The notes: generated by a model from the letters alone, not told the origin. 64,000 nucleotides of DNA from Curtobacterium pusillum (GCF_007680845.1 NZ_VEIY01000002.1:426217-490216), one strand, 5' to 3'. Positions 55,134-63,111 are shown, counted from the stretch's first letter. Program-made: numbers and translations.

Positions 55134-56148
55134 GCTGCACGACCGCTCCGCGCCCGCCCGTCGGGTGCTGCCGGCCCCGGTGCGCCCCTCGTCGCCTGGG
55201 TCGTCGCGCCACCGAACCTGCGGCGACCAGCACGACGAACGCCGAGGCGACGCCCAGGACCGACCATGCGGCCGCCTCCCATCCGGGTACCTGCACGGTG
55301 GCCGCCCAGCGGATGGCGAAGTTCGTGGTCGACGCGACCGGGAAGGTGAACGTCCACCAGGAGACGCCGAACGGCAGCGACCGGTAGGTCCCGACGACGA
55401 GCACGGCCTGGACGGCGAGCATGAACACGAGCATGCCGATGAGGATTGACTGCACTTCGCGGATGGGTCCCGGATGCGCGACGATCCACGCGAGGTTCGA
55501 GGTGGCTGCGGCGGCGAGGAACGCGGTCATCGCCGGCTTCAGGGTGTCGGGCAACGCCGACCCGGTCATCAAGCGGATGAGGACGACCGTCCCGATCATC
55601 AGCCAGAAGAACAGGCCGGCGCCGAACGCACCGAGAGCGGCCTGGTGGAGTCCGACGCTCGACAGGGAGATGCTCGCGACGTTCGCCCCCGCGACGACCG
55701 GGACGAAGTACCCCGGGTGGACCGCGGCGAGCTCGACACCCCCTGCGATCCAGTGCGCCACCAGTTGCGCTGCGACGGAGCCGAGCAGGACGACGAACGC
55801 GAAGCAGACCCAGTCCAGGTGGGCTCCGGGGATGACGGTGCGGTAGTGCGAGGCCAGCAGCAGGCCGACCAAGGGGATGTACGCCGCGAAGGGCCCGGAA
55901 CCCGGGTGCTCGAGGTCTGCGCGGAACGCCCCGGATCGCCGCAGGCCGGGCACGACGTACAGGACGGCGAGCAGGGCCCACAGGACGCCTGCCACCGCGA
56001 AGAGTGCCTCGGACGGCCATCGCACAGCGTGCAGGTCTGCCGTCGCGGTCGTCCAGCACCCAGCGAGCCCTGCGAGGCCGAGCGGGACGCCGAATGAGCC
56101 GAGTGTGACCAGCTGCCGGGAGAGGGGGCGTGTCGATCCGTCGTCCAT
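55126..56148 (-). CDS. TDT/SLAC1-family transporter (TehA-like)
   Basis: The 340-residue protein has ten hydrophobic segments. FGVPLGLAGLAGCW in segment 1, SHYRTVIPGAHLDWVCFAFV, and YRSLPFGVSWWTFTFPVAST near the end are SLAC1/TehA landmarks. Members are anion channels or dicarboxylate/tellurite-resistance transporters. ATG 56148 is preceded by GAGGAG. The frame is open further upstream to 56223 but would run through the 17-bp motif. Its 3′ end overlaps the GlxA-like gene. Confidence 0.88.
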   Translation of the reverse strand: MDDGSTRPLSRQLVTLGSFGVPLGLAGLAGCWTTATADLHAVRWPSEALFAVAGVLWALLAVLYVVPGLRRSGAFRADLEHPGSGPFAAYIPLVGLLLASHYRTVIPGAHLDWVCFAFVVLLGSVAAQLVAHWIAGGVELAAVHPGYFVPVVAGANVASISLSSVGLHQAALGAFGAGLFFWLMIGTVVLIRLMTGSALPDTLKPAMTAFLAAAATSNLAWIVAHPGPIREVQSILIGMLVFMLAVQAVLVVGTYRSLPFGVSWWTFTFPVASTTNFAIRWAATVQVPGWEAAAWSVLGVASAFVVLVAAGSVARRPRRRGAHRGRQHPTGGRGAVVQRG

Positions 56149-56172
56149 CGTGCTCCTCACGTGCTCCACCTG

Positions 56173-56189
56173 ACTTGTAGAATACAAGC
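56173..56189. promoter_or_regulatory. 17-bp motif ACTTGTAGAATACAAGC, site 3
   Basis: CTTGTA-GAA-TACAAG is a perfect 6-base dyad in the divergent gap between the TDT transporter (56148) and the gene at 56236. It contains TAGAAT, a possible -10 for the rightward gene, which would make it a repressor site. Confidence 0.65.
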
Positions 56190-56235
56190 TAGCGAGGTCG
56201 GACCGATCCTCGCGCGACACCACCTGGAGGTCCCC

Positions 56236-56955
56236 ATGCCCATCTCGCTCGCCATCGCCGTGACCGCAGCCGCTGGCGGGTCCCGCTGGTCAGAGGTCGA
56301 ACGCATCGACACCACTCGGACGCTCGGCGGTGCGGTGTGGGGGTTGAAGCGCGCAACGGGCACCGTCGAGCACGGGCTGACCCACGTCGACGTCCGGCGT
56401 CAGCGGACGCGCATCGACTCCTTCGGTCCCACGGGCGGCTTCGCGGAGTACACGCCCGACCGAGTGACGATCACCGACGGGGCGACCAGGGAGTCCGAGG
56501 TGCTCGACCACCCGAGGGAGTCGTTCGCCGGGCACGGTGTCGACACCCCCTGGACACCAGCACAGGTCGCCTACTTCGTCGGGTACACGATGTGGACGTA
56601 CACCACCGAGGCCTGGTCGCTGCAGCTCCCGGGAGTCGACACCGAAGAGGACGGCACGTGGACCGAAGCGGGCACGAGCCTCCGTCGCCTGCGGGTCACC
56701 TACCCGTCGAGCATCACGACCCACAGTCGCGTGCAGACGCTCTACGTTGACGGGGACGACCTCGTGCGACGGCGGGACTACGAAGCCGACGTGATGGGCG
56801 GGGTCCCGAGCGCGCAGCTCGTCGCCGGCCACACCGAGGTGGACGGGATCGTCATCGCAACAGCGCGCGACGTGTTCCCCCGGGACCCCGCGGGTGGGAT
56901 CGTCGCTGACCAGCACCTGGTGTCCATCCGACTCGCCGACGTTGCGGTGGTGTGA
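56236..56955 (+). CDS. Hypothetical conserved protein, beta-rich
   Basis: This 239-residue soluble protein is predicted to be mainly beta. It has MPISLAIAVTAAAGGSRWSE at the start, then GPTGGFAEYTPDRVTITDGA, HGVDTPWTPAQVAYFVGYTM and VQTLYVDGDDLVRRRDYEAD. It looks like a LolA/DUF2092-like half barrel that binds a lipid or another hydrophobic ligand, but I cannot name the family. GGAGG is eight bases before the ATG. The 17-bp motif controls its promoter. Confidence 0.8.
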   Translation: MPISLAIAVTAAAGGSRWSEVERIDTTRTLGGAVWGLKRATGTVEHGLTHVDVRRQRTRIDSFGPTGGFAEYTPDRVTITDGATRESEVLDHPRESFAGHGVDTPWTPAQVAYFVGYTMWTYTTEAWSLQLPGVDTEEDGTWTEAGTSLRRLRVTYPSSITTHSRVQTLYVDGDDLVRRRDYEADVMGGVPSAQLVAGHTEVDGIVIATARDVFPRDPAGGIVADQHLVSIRLADVAVV

Positions 56956-56978
56956 CGCGCGAGGAGGGCCGGACAACC

Positions 56979-57587
56979 TCAGGCCGCGGGCGGCCCGGCA
57001 CCCTCCGACCCGGCCTCGCCGAGCTCACTGAGGAGATGTGACCGTGCCGCCCCGAGGACGTCGGTACTGAAGTCGGTGGTCGAGGTGGCGCGCGCGAGGA
57101 ACAGCGCGCCGACCATCGTCGACATCCGGACCAAGGAAGCCGGTGTGACGGCGTCACCCTCATCGGATAGCCACGCTGCGAAGTCCCGCACCCCCTGGGC
57201 GAACGCCGTCCGCACCGCTCGGTCGCCCGACCGCGCGACGTCCGAGCCGAAGCCGGTCGTCACGCATCCCCCGGCCCAGTCGTCCCGGTTGTGCTCCGAC
57301 AAGTACCCCCGGACCAGCTCGGCGAGCGCGGCACGGTGGTCCACCGACGTCTCCTCGAGGCCTGCGAGGCCCGTGTTCATCTGCTCGTACGCGTTCGCGG
57401 TGGCCTCGGCGACGAGCGCGTCCTTCGACGGGAAGTGCCGGTAGAACCCGCCGTTGGTGAGCCCGACCTCGCGCATCACGTCGCCGATGCTCACGGACGC
57501 GGCGCCCCGCTCCCGGAACACGTGCGATGCGGCTTTGACGATCTGCTGACGGTGCCGGTCCGCCTGGTCCCGTGAGACGCGCCCCAT
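56979..57587 (-). CDS. TetR-family transcriptional regulator
   Basis: In this 202-residue protein, IVKAASHVFRERGAASVSIG and VMREVGLTNGGFYRHFPSKD form the DNA-binding part. The C-terminal part (GCVTTGFGSDVARSGDRAVR) is of the TetR_C type common in AcuR/NemR-like regulators, with a Cys in GGCVTT that could sense electrophiles. It is divergent from the SDR fusion gene at 57665, with two palindromes in the gap. Confidence 0.9.
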   Translation of the reverse strand: MGRVSRDQADRHRQQIVKAASHVFRERGAASVSIGDVMREVGLTNGGFYRHFPSKDALVAEATANAYEQMNTGLAGLEETSVDHRAALAELVRGYLSEHNRDDWAGGCVTTGFGSDVARSGDRAVRTAFAQGVRDFAAWLSDEGDAVTPASLVRMSTMVGALFLARATSTTDFSTDVLGAARSHLLSELGEAGSEGAGPPAA

Positions 57588-57608
57588 GTTGCCCCTTTCG
57601 AAGATGCT

Positions 57609-57651
57609 GATAGTAATCTATCGTCTGGTCGAAAGATGTCGACCGACATCT
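57609..57651. promoter_or_regulatory. Two different palindromes between TetR and the SDR fusion gene
   Basis: GATAG-TAAT-CTATC (57609-57622) and AGATGTCG-AC-CGACATCT (57634-57651) lie in the 77-bp divergent gap. The longer one is the better TetR operator candidate. The shorter one contains TAGATT on the minus strand, a -10 for the TetR gene. Confidence 0.6.
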
Positions 57652-57664
57652 AAGAGAGAACACC

Positions 57665-59434
57665 ATGAGCGATGACTTCCCCGACCAACACGGGCGGCGC
57701 TACCTCGTCACCGGGGCGACCGGCGGCATCGGCGCCGCTGCTGGCCGTGCGCTGAGCACGGCCGGCGCTGAAGTGGTGCTGGCGGTGCGCGACCTCGACC
57801 GCGGTGCGGCGGTCGCCGCGACCTTCCCGGGCCCGACCGAAGTGCTCGGGCTCGACGTCTCCCGCCTCGACTCCGTCCGCGCGTTCGCTCGGGACTGGTC
57901 TGGTCGGCTCGACGGACTGCTCAACAACGCCGGCGTAATGGCCACGCCGTTCGCACGGACGCCCGACGGCTTCGAGTCCCAGCTCGCGACGAACTTCCTC
58001 GGCCACTTCGCGTTGACCCGCCTGCTCCTGCCGTCTGTCACCGACCGCATCGTGAACGTCTCGTCCGTGCTCGCGTCCTTCGCCAGGATCGACCTCGACG
58101 ACCTCAACTGGCAGCGACGCCGGTACCGCCCGTGGCGGGCGTACGGACAGTCGAAGCTCGCTGACCTCCTGATCACCGACGAGCTGCAGCGCCGCCTCGA
58201 CCTCGTGGGCAGCCGCGTCCGCGCGGTGACGGCCCACCCCGGAGTCGCGCGGACCGGGCTCTACGGGAACGGGAACGCGACAGGTGCGATGGGCGTCGTC
58301 CTCCGGGGTGCCGCTCGCTGGCGCGGCGTGTCTCCCGAGATCGGTGCCCGATCGGTCCTCCAGGCCCTCACCGCGGACGTCGCCGGTGGCTCGTACCTCG
58401 CACCACCGAGCCGTCCGTCGGTCGTCCGCGAGCAGCGCCGTGCCCGCCACGAGGACGACCACGCCACTGCGCTCGCCCTGTGGGAGCGCGCATCGGCACT
58501 CACCGGCTTCTCCGCCGCACTCCGACCCCCTCCGCGCGAACCACTCCCGACCTGCCGCACCGCGGCGGTCCGTTCGAGCACGAACAGAAAGAGGAACACC
58601 ATGTCCACGACACCCTCGACGACGACCGTCCAGACGGCGTCCGCAACGTACGCCTACCGACGGACCGGGCCGGTCGGCGGGGTCCCACTCGTCCTCCTGA
58701 TGCGCTTCCGCGGAACCATCGACGACTGGGACCCAGCCCTCATCGAGCCCCTCAGCCGGAACCGCGACGTCATCCTGGTCGACAACGTCGGCACCGGGCG
58801 CTCCACCGGTGAACCGCGCGACTCGATGGAGGGCGCGGCAGCGGGCATCATCGACTTCGTCGAAGCCCTCGAGCTCACGCAGGTCGACCTGCTCGGATGG
58901 TCTCTCGGCGGCGTCGTCGCCCAGTACGTCGTCGACGCCCGCCCGGACCTGGTCCGACGCGTCGTCGTGGCGGCGAGCACGCCGGGGCTGGTACCCGACA
59001 CCCCGGCGCCCGACGCCCGTGTCACTGAGATCCAGATGAAGCCAGACGCCACTGCTGGGGACATGGCGTACCTCTTCTACCCGGACACCGACGACGGCAG
59101 AGCAGCCTCTGTCGCGTCCGACGCGCGGATCGCAGCGGCCCGTCCGACGGACGCCGTCGTGGTGTCCGACCGTGCGGCCGGGGCTCAGCTGGTCGCGGCG
59201 TCCGTCGCGTACCAAGTGCCGGTGCCCGACCTGGTCGCCCGACTCGCGAGGACCACGCAACCGGTCCTGTTCGCGAACGGACTGCAGGACGTGGGCATCC
59301 CGGCTTCGGCCTCGGTGTTCGGTGCGACGCACGCGCCTCACGGGACCGCTCTGCTCTACGGCGACGCCGGCCACGCGTTCCTGTTCCAGCACGCGGAGCA
59401 CTTCGCTGCGACCGTGGACCTCTTCCTGCGCTGA
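57665..59434 (+). CDS. SDR fused in frame to an alpha/beta hydrolase by loss of a stop codon
   Basis: The 589-residue frame has two parts. Residues 1-286 are an SDR (VTGATGGIGAAAG, LLNNAGVMA, VNVSSVLASF, YGQSK) of the retinol-dehydrogenase-like group and end in the usual LTGFSAAL. Instead of a stop, CGA (58523-58525, one base from TGA) continues into a Pro/Arg-rich linker. Residues 313-589 are a complete alpha/beta hydrolase (LLGWSLGGVVAQYVV, Ser nucleophile; DAGHAFLFQHAEH, His) with its own AAAGAGGA and ATG 58601. Both a fusion and a separate 277-residue hydrolase may be made. The hydrolase resembles the partial gene at 63269. Confidence 0.85.
   Translation: MSDDFPDQHGRRYLVTGATGGIGAAAGRALSTAGAEVVLAVRDLDRGAAVAATFPGPTEVLGLDVSRLDSVRAFARDWSGRLDGLLNNAGVMATPFARTPDGFESQLATNFLGHFALTRLLLPSVTDRIVNVSSVLASFARIDLDDLNWQRRRYRPWRAYGQSKLADLLITDELQRRLDLVGSRVRAVTAHPGVARTGLYGNGNATGAMGVVLRGAARWRGVSPEIGARSVLQALTADVAGGSYLAPPSRPSVVREQRRARHEDDHATALALWERASALTGFSAALRPPPREPLPTCRTAAVRSSTNRKRNTMSTTPSTTTVQTASATYAYRRTGPVGGVPLVLLMRFRGTIDDWDPALIEPLSRNRDVILVDNVGTGRSTGEPRDSMEGAAAGIIDFVEALELTQVDLLGWSLGGVVAQYVVDARPDLVRRVVVAASTPGLVPDTPAPDARVTEIQMKPDATAGDMAYLFYPDTDDGRAASVASDARIAAARPTDAVVVSDRAAGAQLVAASVAYQVPVPDLVARLARTTQPVLFANGLQDVGIPASASVFGATHAPHGTALLYGDAGHAFLFQHAEHFAATVDLFLR
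58588..58603 (+). promoter_or_regulatory. Internal ribosome-binding site and ATG of the hydrolase half
   Basis: AAAGAGGA (58588-58595) is five bases before the in-frame ATG 58601. It shows that the hydrolase was once a separate gene and may still be translated alone. Confidence 0.6.
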
Positions 59435-59453
59435 CGCCGAGCTGGAGTGGTCT

Positions 59454-59491
59454 GGTGCGTCCGGCTCGGGTCCTCCTCGGTCGGACGCACC
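59454..59491. terminator. Bidirectional hairpin terminator
   Basis: GGTGCGTCCG (59454-59463) and CGGACGCACC (59482-59491) are perfect complements with an 18-base loop, just before the convergent end of the GNAT gene at 59494. Confidence 0.65.
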
Positions 59492-59493
59492 AC

Positions 59494-60327
59494 TCAGACC
59501 GTCAGCGTCCAGCCCGTCCGGAGGCCCAGGTCCCGGAGGCCCGCCCGGCGCAGGTTCCGCAACGACTGCCCCGGCCGATCCACGGAGCCGAGGGCAGCCT
59601 CTGCGAACACCCATCTACAGCCGGCGCGCCTCGCCGCCTCGATGCGAGCGCGGATGAGGACACCCTGGACACCGCGGCGTCGGGCGCGGGGCAGCGTCGC
59701 GCCTCCGAACAGCTCGGCAGCGGGTCCGCGGACCGAGACCGCGCCGACACCGACGAGGTCCGCACCGTCCCATGCCCCGAGCGCCACCCAGCCGTCGGCG
59801 TCCACGGAGCCGGCTCCCATGGCAGCGAGGTGCGGGTCAGCCGGATCCCCGAAGGCCTCGAACATCGTCGCGGACCACGACAGCGCCTCCTCGGGCCGGA
59901 CCGCACGCACCGTCATCGGCCCGGTGGGCGCGGCGGACACGGCGAGCTCCTCGAGTTTCGCGCCCACCTTCACGAGCGCCGGCCCCGCCGACAGTCCCAG
60001 CCGCTCGCACGTCTCCCGCCAGCCGTCCGGCTCGAACGCCGGAGCGATCTGCAGCGACGCTCGACGCACTCCACTCCGCGTGAACCGCTCTCGTGCCAGC
60101 GCGACGAGGTCGTCAGCGTTCCCCATCCACCGCGTGACGCCGACGACGCGACTCCACTGGTCGGTCGGGTCGTGGGGCATCGAGACGAGCACGCCGTCTG
60201 CGAAGGCTTCCGCAGTCAGTCCGAGTGCTGCTCGGGCCTGCGCAGGCGTCCGACCGACGAGGTCGGCTAGGGCATCGGCTTCGGCGTGTTCCGCGATGCG
60301 GAGGAGCTCTGTGGCTGTGGTCGGCAT
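59494..60327 (-). CDS. GNAT-family N-acetyltransferase
   Basis: This 277-residue protein has a GNAT fold in its second half: AELFGGATLPRARRRGVQGV is the acetyl-CoA pyrophosphate loop (R-R-x-G-x-Q type), followed by LIRARIEAARRAGCRWVFAE. The first half (1-130) may be a degenerate GNAT repeat. Substrate unknown. The ATG 60327 is preceded by TAAGCT six bases away on the minus strand, fitting a leaderless transcript. The start lies inside the 3′ end of the GlxA-like gene (61-bp overlap). Confidence 0.85.
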   Translation of the reverse strand: MPTTATELLRIAEHAEADALADLVGRTPAQARAALGLTAEAFADGVLVSMPHDPTDQWSRVVGVTRWMGNADDLVALARERFTRSGVRRASLQIAPAFEPDGWRETCERLGLSAGPALVKVGAKLEELAVSAAPTGPMTVRAVRPEEALSWSATMFEAFGDPADPHLAAMGAGSVDADGWVALGAWDGADLVGVGAVSVRGPAAELFGGATLPRARRRGVQGVLIRARIEAARRAGCRWVFAEAALGSVDRPGQSLRNLRRAGLRDLGLRTGWTLTV

Positions 60328-61325
60328 CCAGTTAGCTTACTTTCTAAACGAGAGTCAGGTGGGCGGATCCCGGTGGTCCCGAACCGGTGGCGGTGCGCGC
60401 TCGGCGTCGTGCCAGAGACACGCCGGAACGCTCGGCGGAACGCGGCCGGGTCGGTGAAGCCCGCTCCGTGAGCGGCCTCCGCCACGGTCGAGCCCTGCTC
60501 GAGCAGCTGCCGACCGAGGTCCACCCGCGCACGCTCGACGAAGCGGACCGGAGTGGTGCCGAGCTCCTCAACGAAGAGCCGCGCGAGGTGTCGGGCGCTG
60601 ACACCCACGGCTCGGGCCGAGTCCCGGGTGCTGAACGGCGACGCTGGATCCGCCAGGACCACGTCCACGACGGACCGCACCGGCGAGGAGCGCGGAGCAG
60701 GCCCACGCAACCCCGCCGAGAACTGCGCCTGACCGCCAGGACGCTGCATGTGCACCACGAGCGCTCGAGCGACGTCGCGGGCCAGGTCACCTCCGTGGTC
60801 GCGTTCGACGAGCGCCAGAGCGAGGTCGATCCCCGCTGTCACACCGGCGGAGGTGACGACGTCCCCGTCCTGGACCCAGATCGAGTCCGGTGTGACCTCG
60901 GTGTCCGGCGCGACCCGAGCCAGCAGCCCCGCGTGTCGCCAGTGCGTGGTCGCGCGCCGGCCCGCGAGCAGTCCGGCCTGGGCCAGGACGAACGCGCCCG
61001 TGCACACCGATGCGACGGTACGGGCGGAGCGGGCGACCGCACGCACGCCCTCGACGAGTCCGTCGGGTGCCGATCGATCGACGAGGTCGTCGCCGCCGGC
61101 GACCAGCAGGACGTCCGGCGCGTCGAGGTCCGCCAGGGAGGCGTCCACGGGGACGGTCAGTCCCACCGACGTGCGGACGGCCCGTCCATCGGGGGAGACA
61201 AACCGGAGGACGTAGTCGGCTCCGGACCGGTTGGCCTCGGCGAACACCTCGGCCGGCCCGCTCACGTCCAGGAACTTGACCCCGTCAAACAAGACGATCG
61301 CGACGGTCGTCCCCTGCATGTCCAT
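60267..61325 (-). CDS. GlxA-family regulator (DJ-1/PfpI domain plus AraC HTH)
   Basis: In this 352-residue protein, TTVAIVLFDGVKFLDVSGPA starts the DJ-1/PfpI domain, with VASVCTGAFVLAQAGLLAGR and then RATTHW at the Cys elbow. The AraC part has ARAVGVSARHLARLFVEELG and VAEAAHGAGFTDPAAFRRAF. The family normally ends near TTPSAHRHRFG; here about 30 more residues run into the GNAT gene, suggesting a lost stop. ATG 61325 follows GAGG. It is divergent from the HD-domain gene, its probable target. Confidence 0.9.
   Translation of the reverse strand: MDMQGTTVAIVLFDGVKFLDVSGPAEVFAEANRSGADYVLRFVSPDGRAVRTSVGLTVPVDASLADLDAPDVLLVAGGDDLVDRSAPDGLVEGVRAVARSARTVASVCTGAFVLAQAGLLAGRRATTHWRHAGLLARVAPDTEVTPDSIWVQDGDVVTSAGVTAGIDLALALVERDHGGDLARDVARALVVHMQRPGGQAQFSAGLRGPAPRSSPVRSVVDVVLADPASPFSTRDSARAVGVSARHLARLFVEELGTTPVRFVERARVDLGRQLLEQGSTVAEAAHGAGFTDPAAFRRAFRRVSGTTPSAHRHRFGTTGIRPPDSRLESKLTGCRPQPQSSSASRNTPKPMP
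60339..60355. promoter_or_regulatory. 17-bp motif-like ACTTTCTAAACGAGAGT, weak site
   Basis: Same length and outer shape as the ACTTG-N7-CAAGT sites, but with a degenerate right arm. It lies directly upstream of the GNAT -10-like TAAGCT (minus strand). Listed as a doubtful fifth member. Confidence 0.3.
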
Positions 61326-61416
61326 CGGTGCCTCATCTCCGTCCTGATGTCGCTCGTCGCCGGTCGCGCCGTCCACCCACCCTGGAGTACACGATCCACG
61401 AGAGAGGACGCGATCC

Positions 61417-62055
61417 ATGATCGACACCATCGCCGGCATCACCGTGCCGGACACTGCCCTCGTCCGCGCGGCGACCGAACACGTCCGTGCCGCTGAGGAC
61501 GACCTGCTGTTCCACCACTCACGCCGGGTGTTCTTCTTCGGCGCCCTGCAAGGTCAGCGGCGCGGGCTCCGCCCCGACCTGGAGTTGCTCTACGTCGGCG
61601 CGATGTTCCACGACCTCGGCCTGACCGATCGACACCGCGACTCCGGGCAGCGGTTCGAGGTCGACGGTGCGGACGACGCCCGCACCTTCCTCCTCGAGCA
61701 CGGCGTGGACACCCAGGCGGCCCGAGATGTGTGGCTCGGCATCGCGCTGCACACCACACCCGGCGTGCCGGAGTTCCTCGAGCCGGAGATCGCGCTGGTG
61801 ACCGCGGGTGTCGAGACGGACGTCCTCGGTGTCGGCCGGGACGACCTCCCGGAGGACACCCTCGGAGCGGTCATCGCGGCGCACCCGCGGCCGGACTTCA
61901 AGCGACGCATCCTCGAGCGCTTCGCGGAGGGCAACCGGCACCGGCCGGAGACGGTGTTCGGGAACGTCAACGCAGACGTGCTGGCGCACTTCCTGCCCGG
62001 CTTCCGTCGGACCGACTTCGTCGAGGTCATCCGCGGCAACACCTGGCCGGAATGA
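61417..62055 (+). CDS. HD-domain hydrolase (cyanamide-hydratase-like)
   Basis: The 212-residue protein has metal ligands that can be read as His in LLFHHSRRVFFFG, His-Asp in YVGAMFHDLGLT and later His/Asp (WLGIALHTTPG and TDVLGVGRDD). The FGALQG and MFHDLGL pattern is that of the cyanamide-hydratase-like HD family, often beside GlxA regulators. Members hydrolyse nitriles, isocyanates or nucleotides; the substrate here is open. GAGAGGA is upstream of the ATG. Confidence 0.88.
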   Translation: MIDTIAGITVPDTALVRAATEHVRAAEDDLLFHHSRRVFFFGALQGQRRGLRPDLELLYVGAMFHDLGLTDRHRDSGQRFEVDGADDARTFLLEHGVDTQAARDVWLGIALHTTPGVPEFLEPEIALVTAGVETDVLGVGRDDLPEDTLGAVIAAHPRPDFKRRILERFAEGNRHRPETVFGNVNADVLAHFLPGFRRTDFVEVIRGNTWPE

Positions 62056-62063
62056 CCGGAGCG

Positions 62064-62079
62064 GCGGGTCGTGACCCGC
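62064..62079. terminator. Small hairpin before repeat copy 3
   Basis: GCGGGTC (62064-62070) and GACCCGC (62073-62079) pair around GT, eight bases after the HD gene stop. Confidence 0.45.
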
Positions 62080-62085
62080 GGCCGT

Positions 62086-62133
62086 GACGGACGGGAGGCG
62101 CGGTGCGGGTTGGCACCGCGCCTCCCGTCCGTC
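62086..62133. repeat. Dispersed palindromic repeat, copy 3, bidirectional terminator
   Basis: The 21-base arms, GACGGACGGGAGGCGCGGTG plus C and its exact reverse complement, surround a GGGTTG loop. It lies between the convergent HD-domain and esterase genes. Same element as 8706-8747 and 37969-38012. Confidence 0.85.
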
Positions 62134-62154
62134 TGCACCGACGCCGGCGCGCGA

Positions 62155-63111
62155 TCAGCGCGCGAGCAGACGCCGCACCCACTCGCCGCGCGTGCGGCGT
62201 GCTGCCTTTGAGAGCTCGGCGTCGGGTGCCAGCAGTTCGAAGAGGTGGTACCCGCCAGGCCACACGTGCAGCTCGGCCTCGCCGCCAGCGGCCCAGATCC
62301 GGCTCGCGAAGGCGACGTCCTCGTCCCGGAACACCTCGGCCGAGCCGACCTCGACGTACGTCGGCGGGAGTCCACTCAGGTCCTGCTCACGGCTCGCCGA
62401 CTCGTACGACGTGATGTCCTCGGTGCCCCGGCGGTCGCCCAGGTAGAAGTTCCAGCCAGTCTCGTTGCTGGTGCGGTCCCAGATGCCGATGCCGTCGATC
62501 TGCTGCGCCGAGGTGCTGTCGTTGTGCTCGTCGAGCATGCCGTACATGACGACCTGGCCGGCGAGGGCCGGCACTCCGCGGTCTCGGGCCATCAGGGTGA
62601 TCCCGGCGGCGAGGCCCCCTCCGGCACTGCCACCGATCGTGATGAGCTTCGACGGGTCGAAGCCGAGCTCCTCGGCGTGCTCGGCCGTCCAGACGAGCGC
62701 AGCGTACGAGTCTTCGAGCGCGGCCGGTGCCGGGTTCTCCGGCGCGAGGCGGTACTCGACGGTGACGACAACGGCGTCGAACTCGACGACGTAGTCGACG
62801 ACCGGGGCGACCCCGACGAACCGGTCGCCGAAGATCATCCCGCCGACGTGCGTGAAGAAGAACGCGGCACCGGGCTCGGTGTGGTCCGTGCGCCGGAAGA
62901 CCGAGACGACGAGGTCGCCGGCGGGCCCGGGGACGACGTGCTCCTCGTGGACGATCGGACGCCCCTCGAGGAGCTGCTCCAGGGATGGGGTGAAGCCCGG
63001 GCCGCGCAGGACCTCGAGGTGCTCGGGCAGGAGCGTCGGGGAGATCCCGGCCTGGGCGAGGACGGGCTCGAGTTCAGCGTCGAACGGCGGGGGCGTGGTG
63101 TTGCGGGTCAT
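62155..63111 (-). CDS. Alpha/beta hydrolase, HSL/Aes-type esterase with altered oxyanion motif
   Basis: The 318-residue protein has nucleophile elbow ITIGGSAGGGLAAGI (GxSxG), an Asp in EVGSAEVFRDED and a His in WPGGYHLFELLAP. The HGGG oxyanion-hole motif of hormone-sensitive-lipase-type esterases is changed to HVGGMI (FFFTHVGGMIFGDRF). VTVEYRLAPENPAPAALEDS is typical for the family. It hydrolyses short-chain or aromatic esters. Divergent from the partial hydrolase gene at 63269. Confidence 0.9.
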   Translation of the reverse strand: MTRNTTPPPFDAELEPVLAQAGISPTLLPEHLEVLRGPGFTPSLEQLLEGRPIVHEEHVVPGPAGDLVVSVFRRTDHTEPGAAFFFTHVGGMIFGDRFVGVAPVVDYVVEFDAVVVTVEYRLAPENPAPAALEDSYAALVWTAEHAEELGFDPSKLITIGGSAGGGLAAGITLMARDRGVPALAGQVVMYGMLDEHNDSTSAQQIDGIGIWDRTSNETGWNFYLGDRRGTEDITSYESASREQDLSGLPPTYVEVGSAEVFRDEDVAFASRIWAAGGEAELHVWPGGYHLFELLAPDAELSKAARRTRGEWVRRLLAR

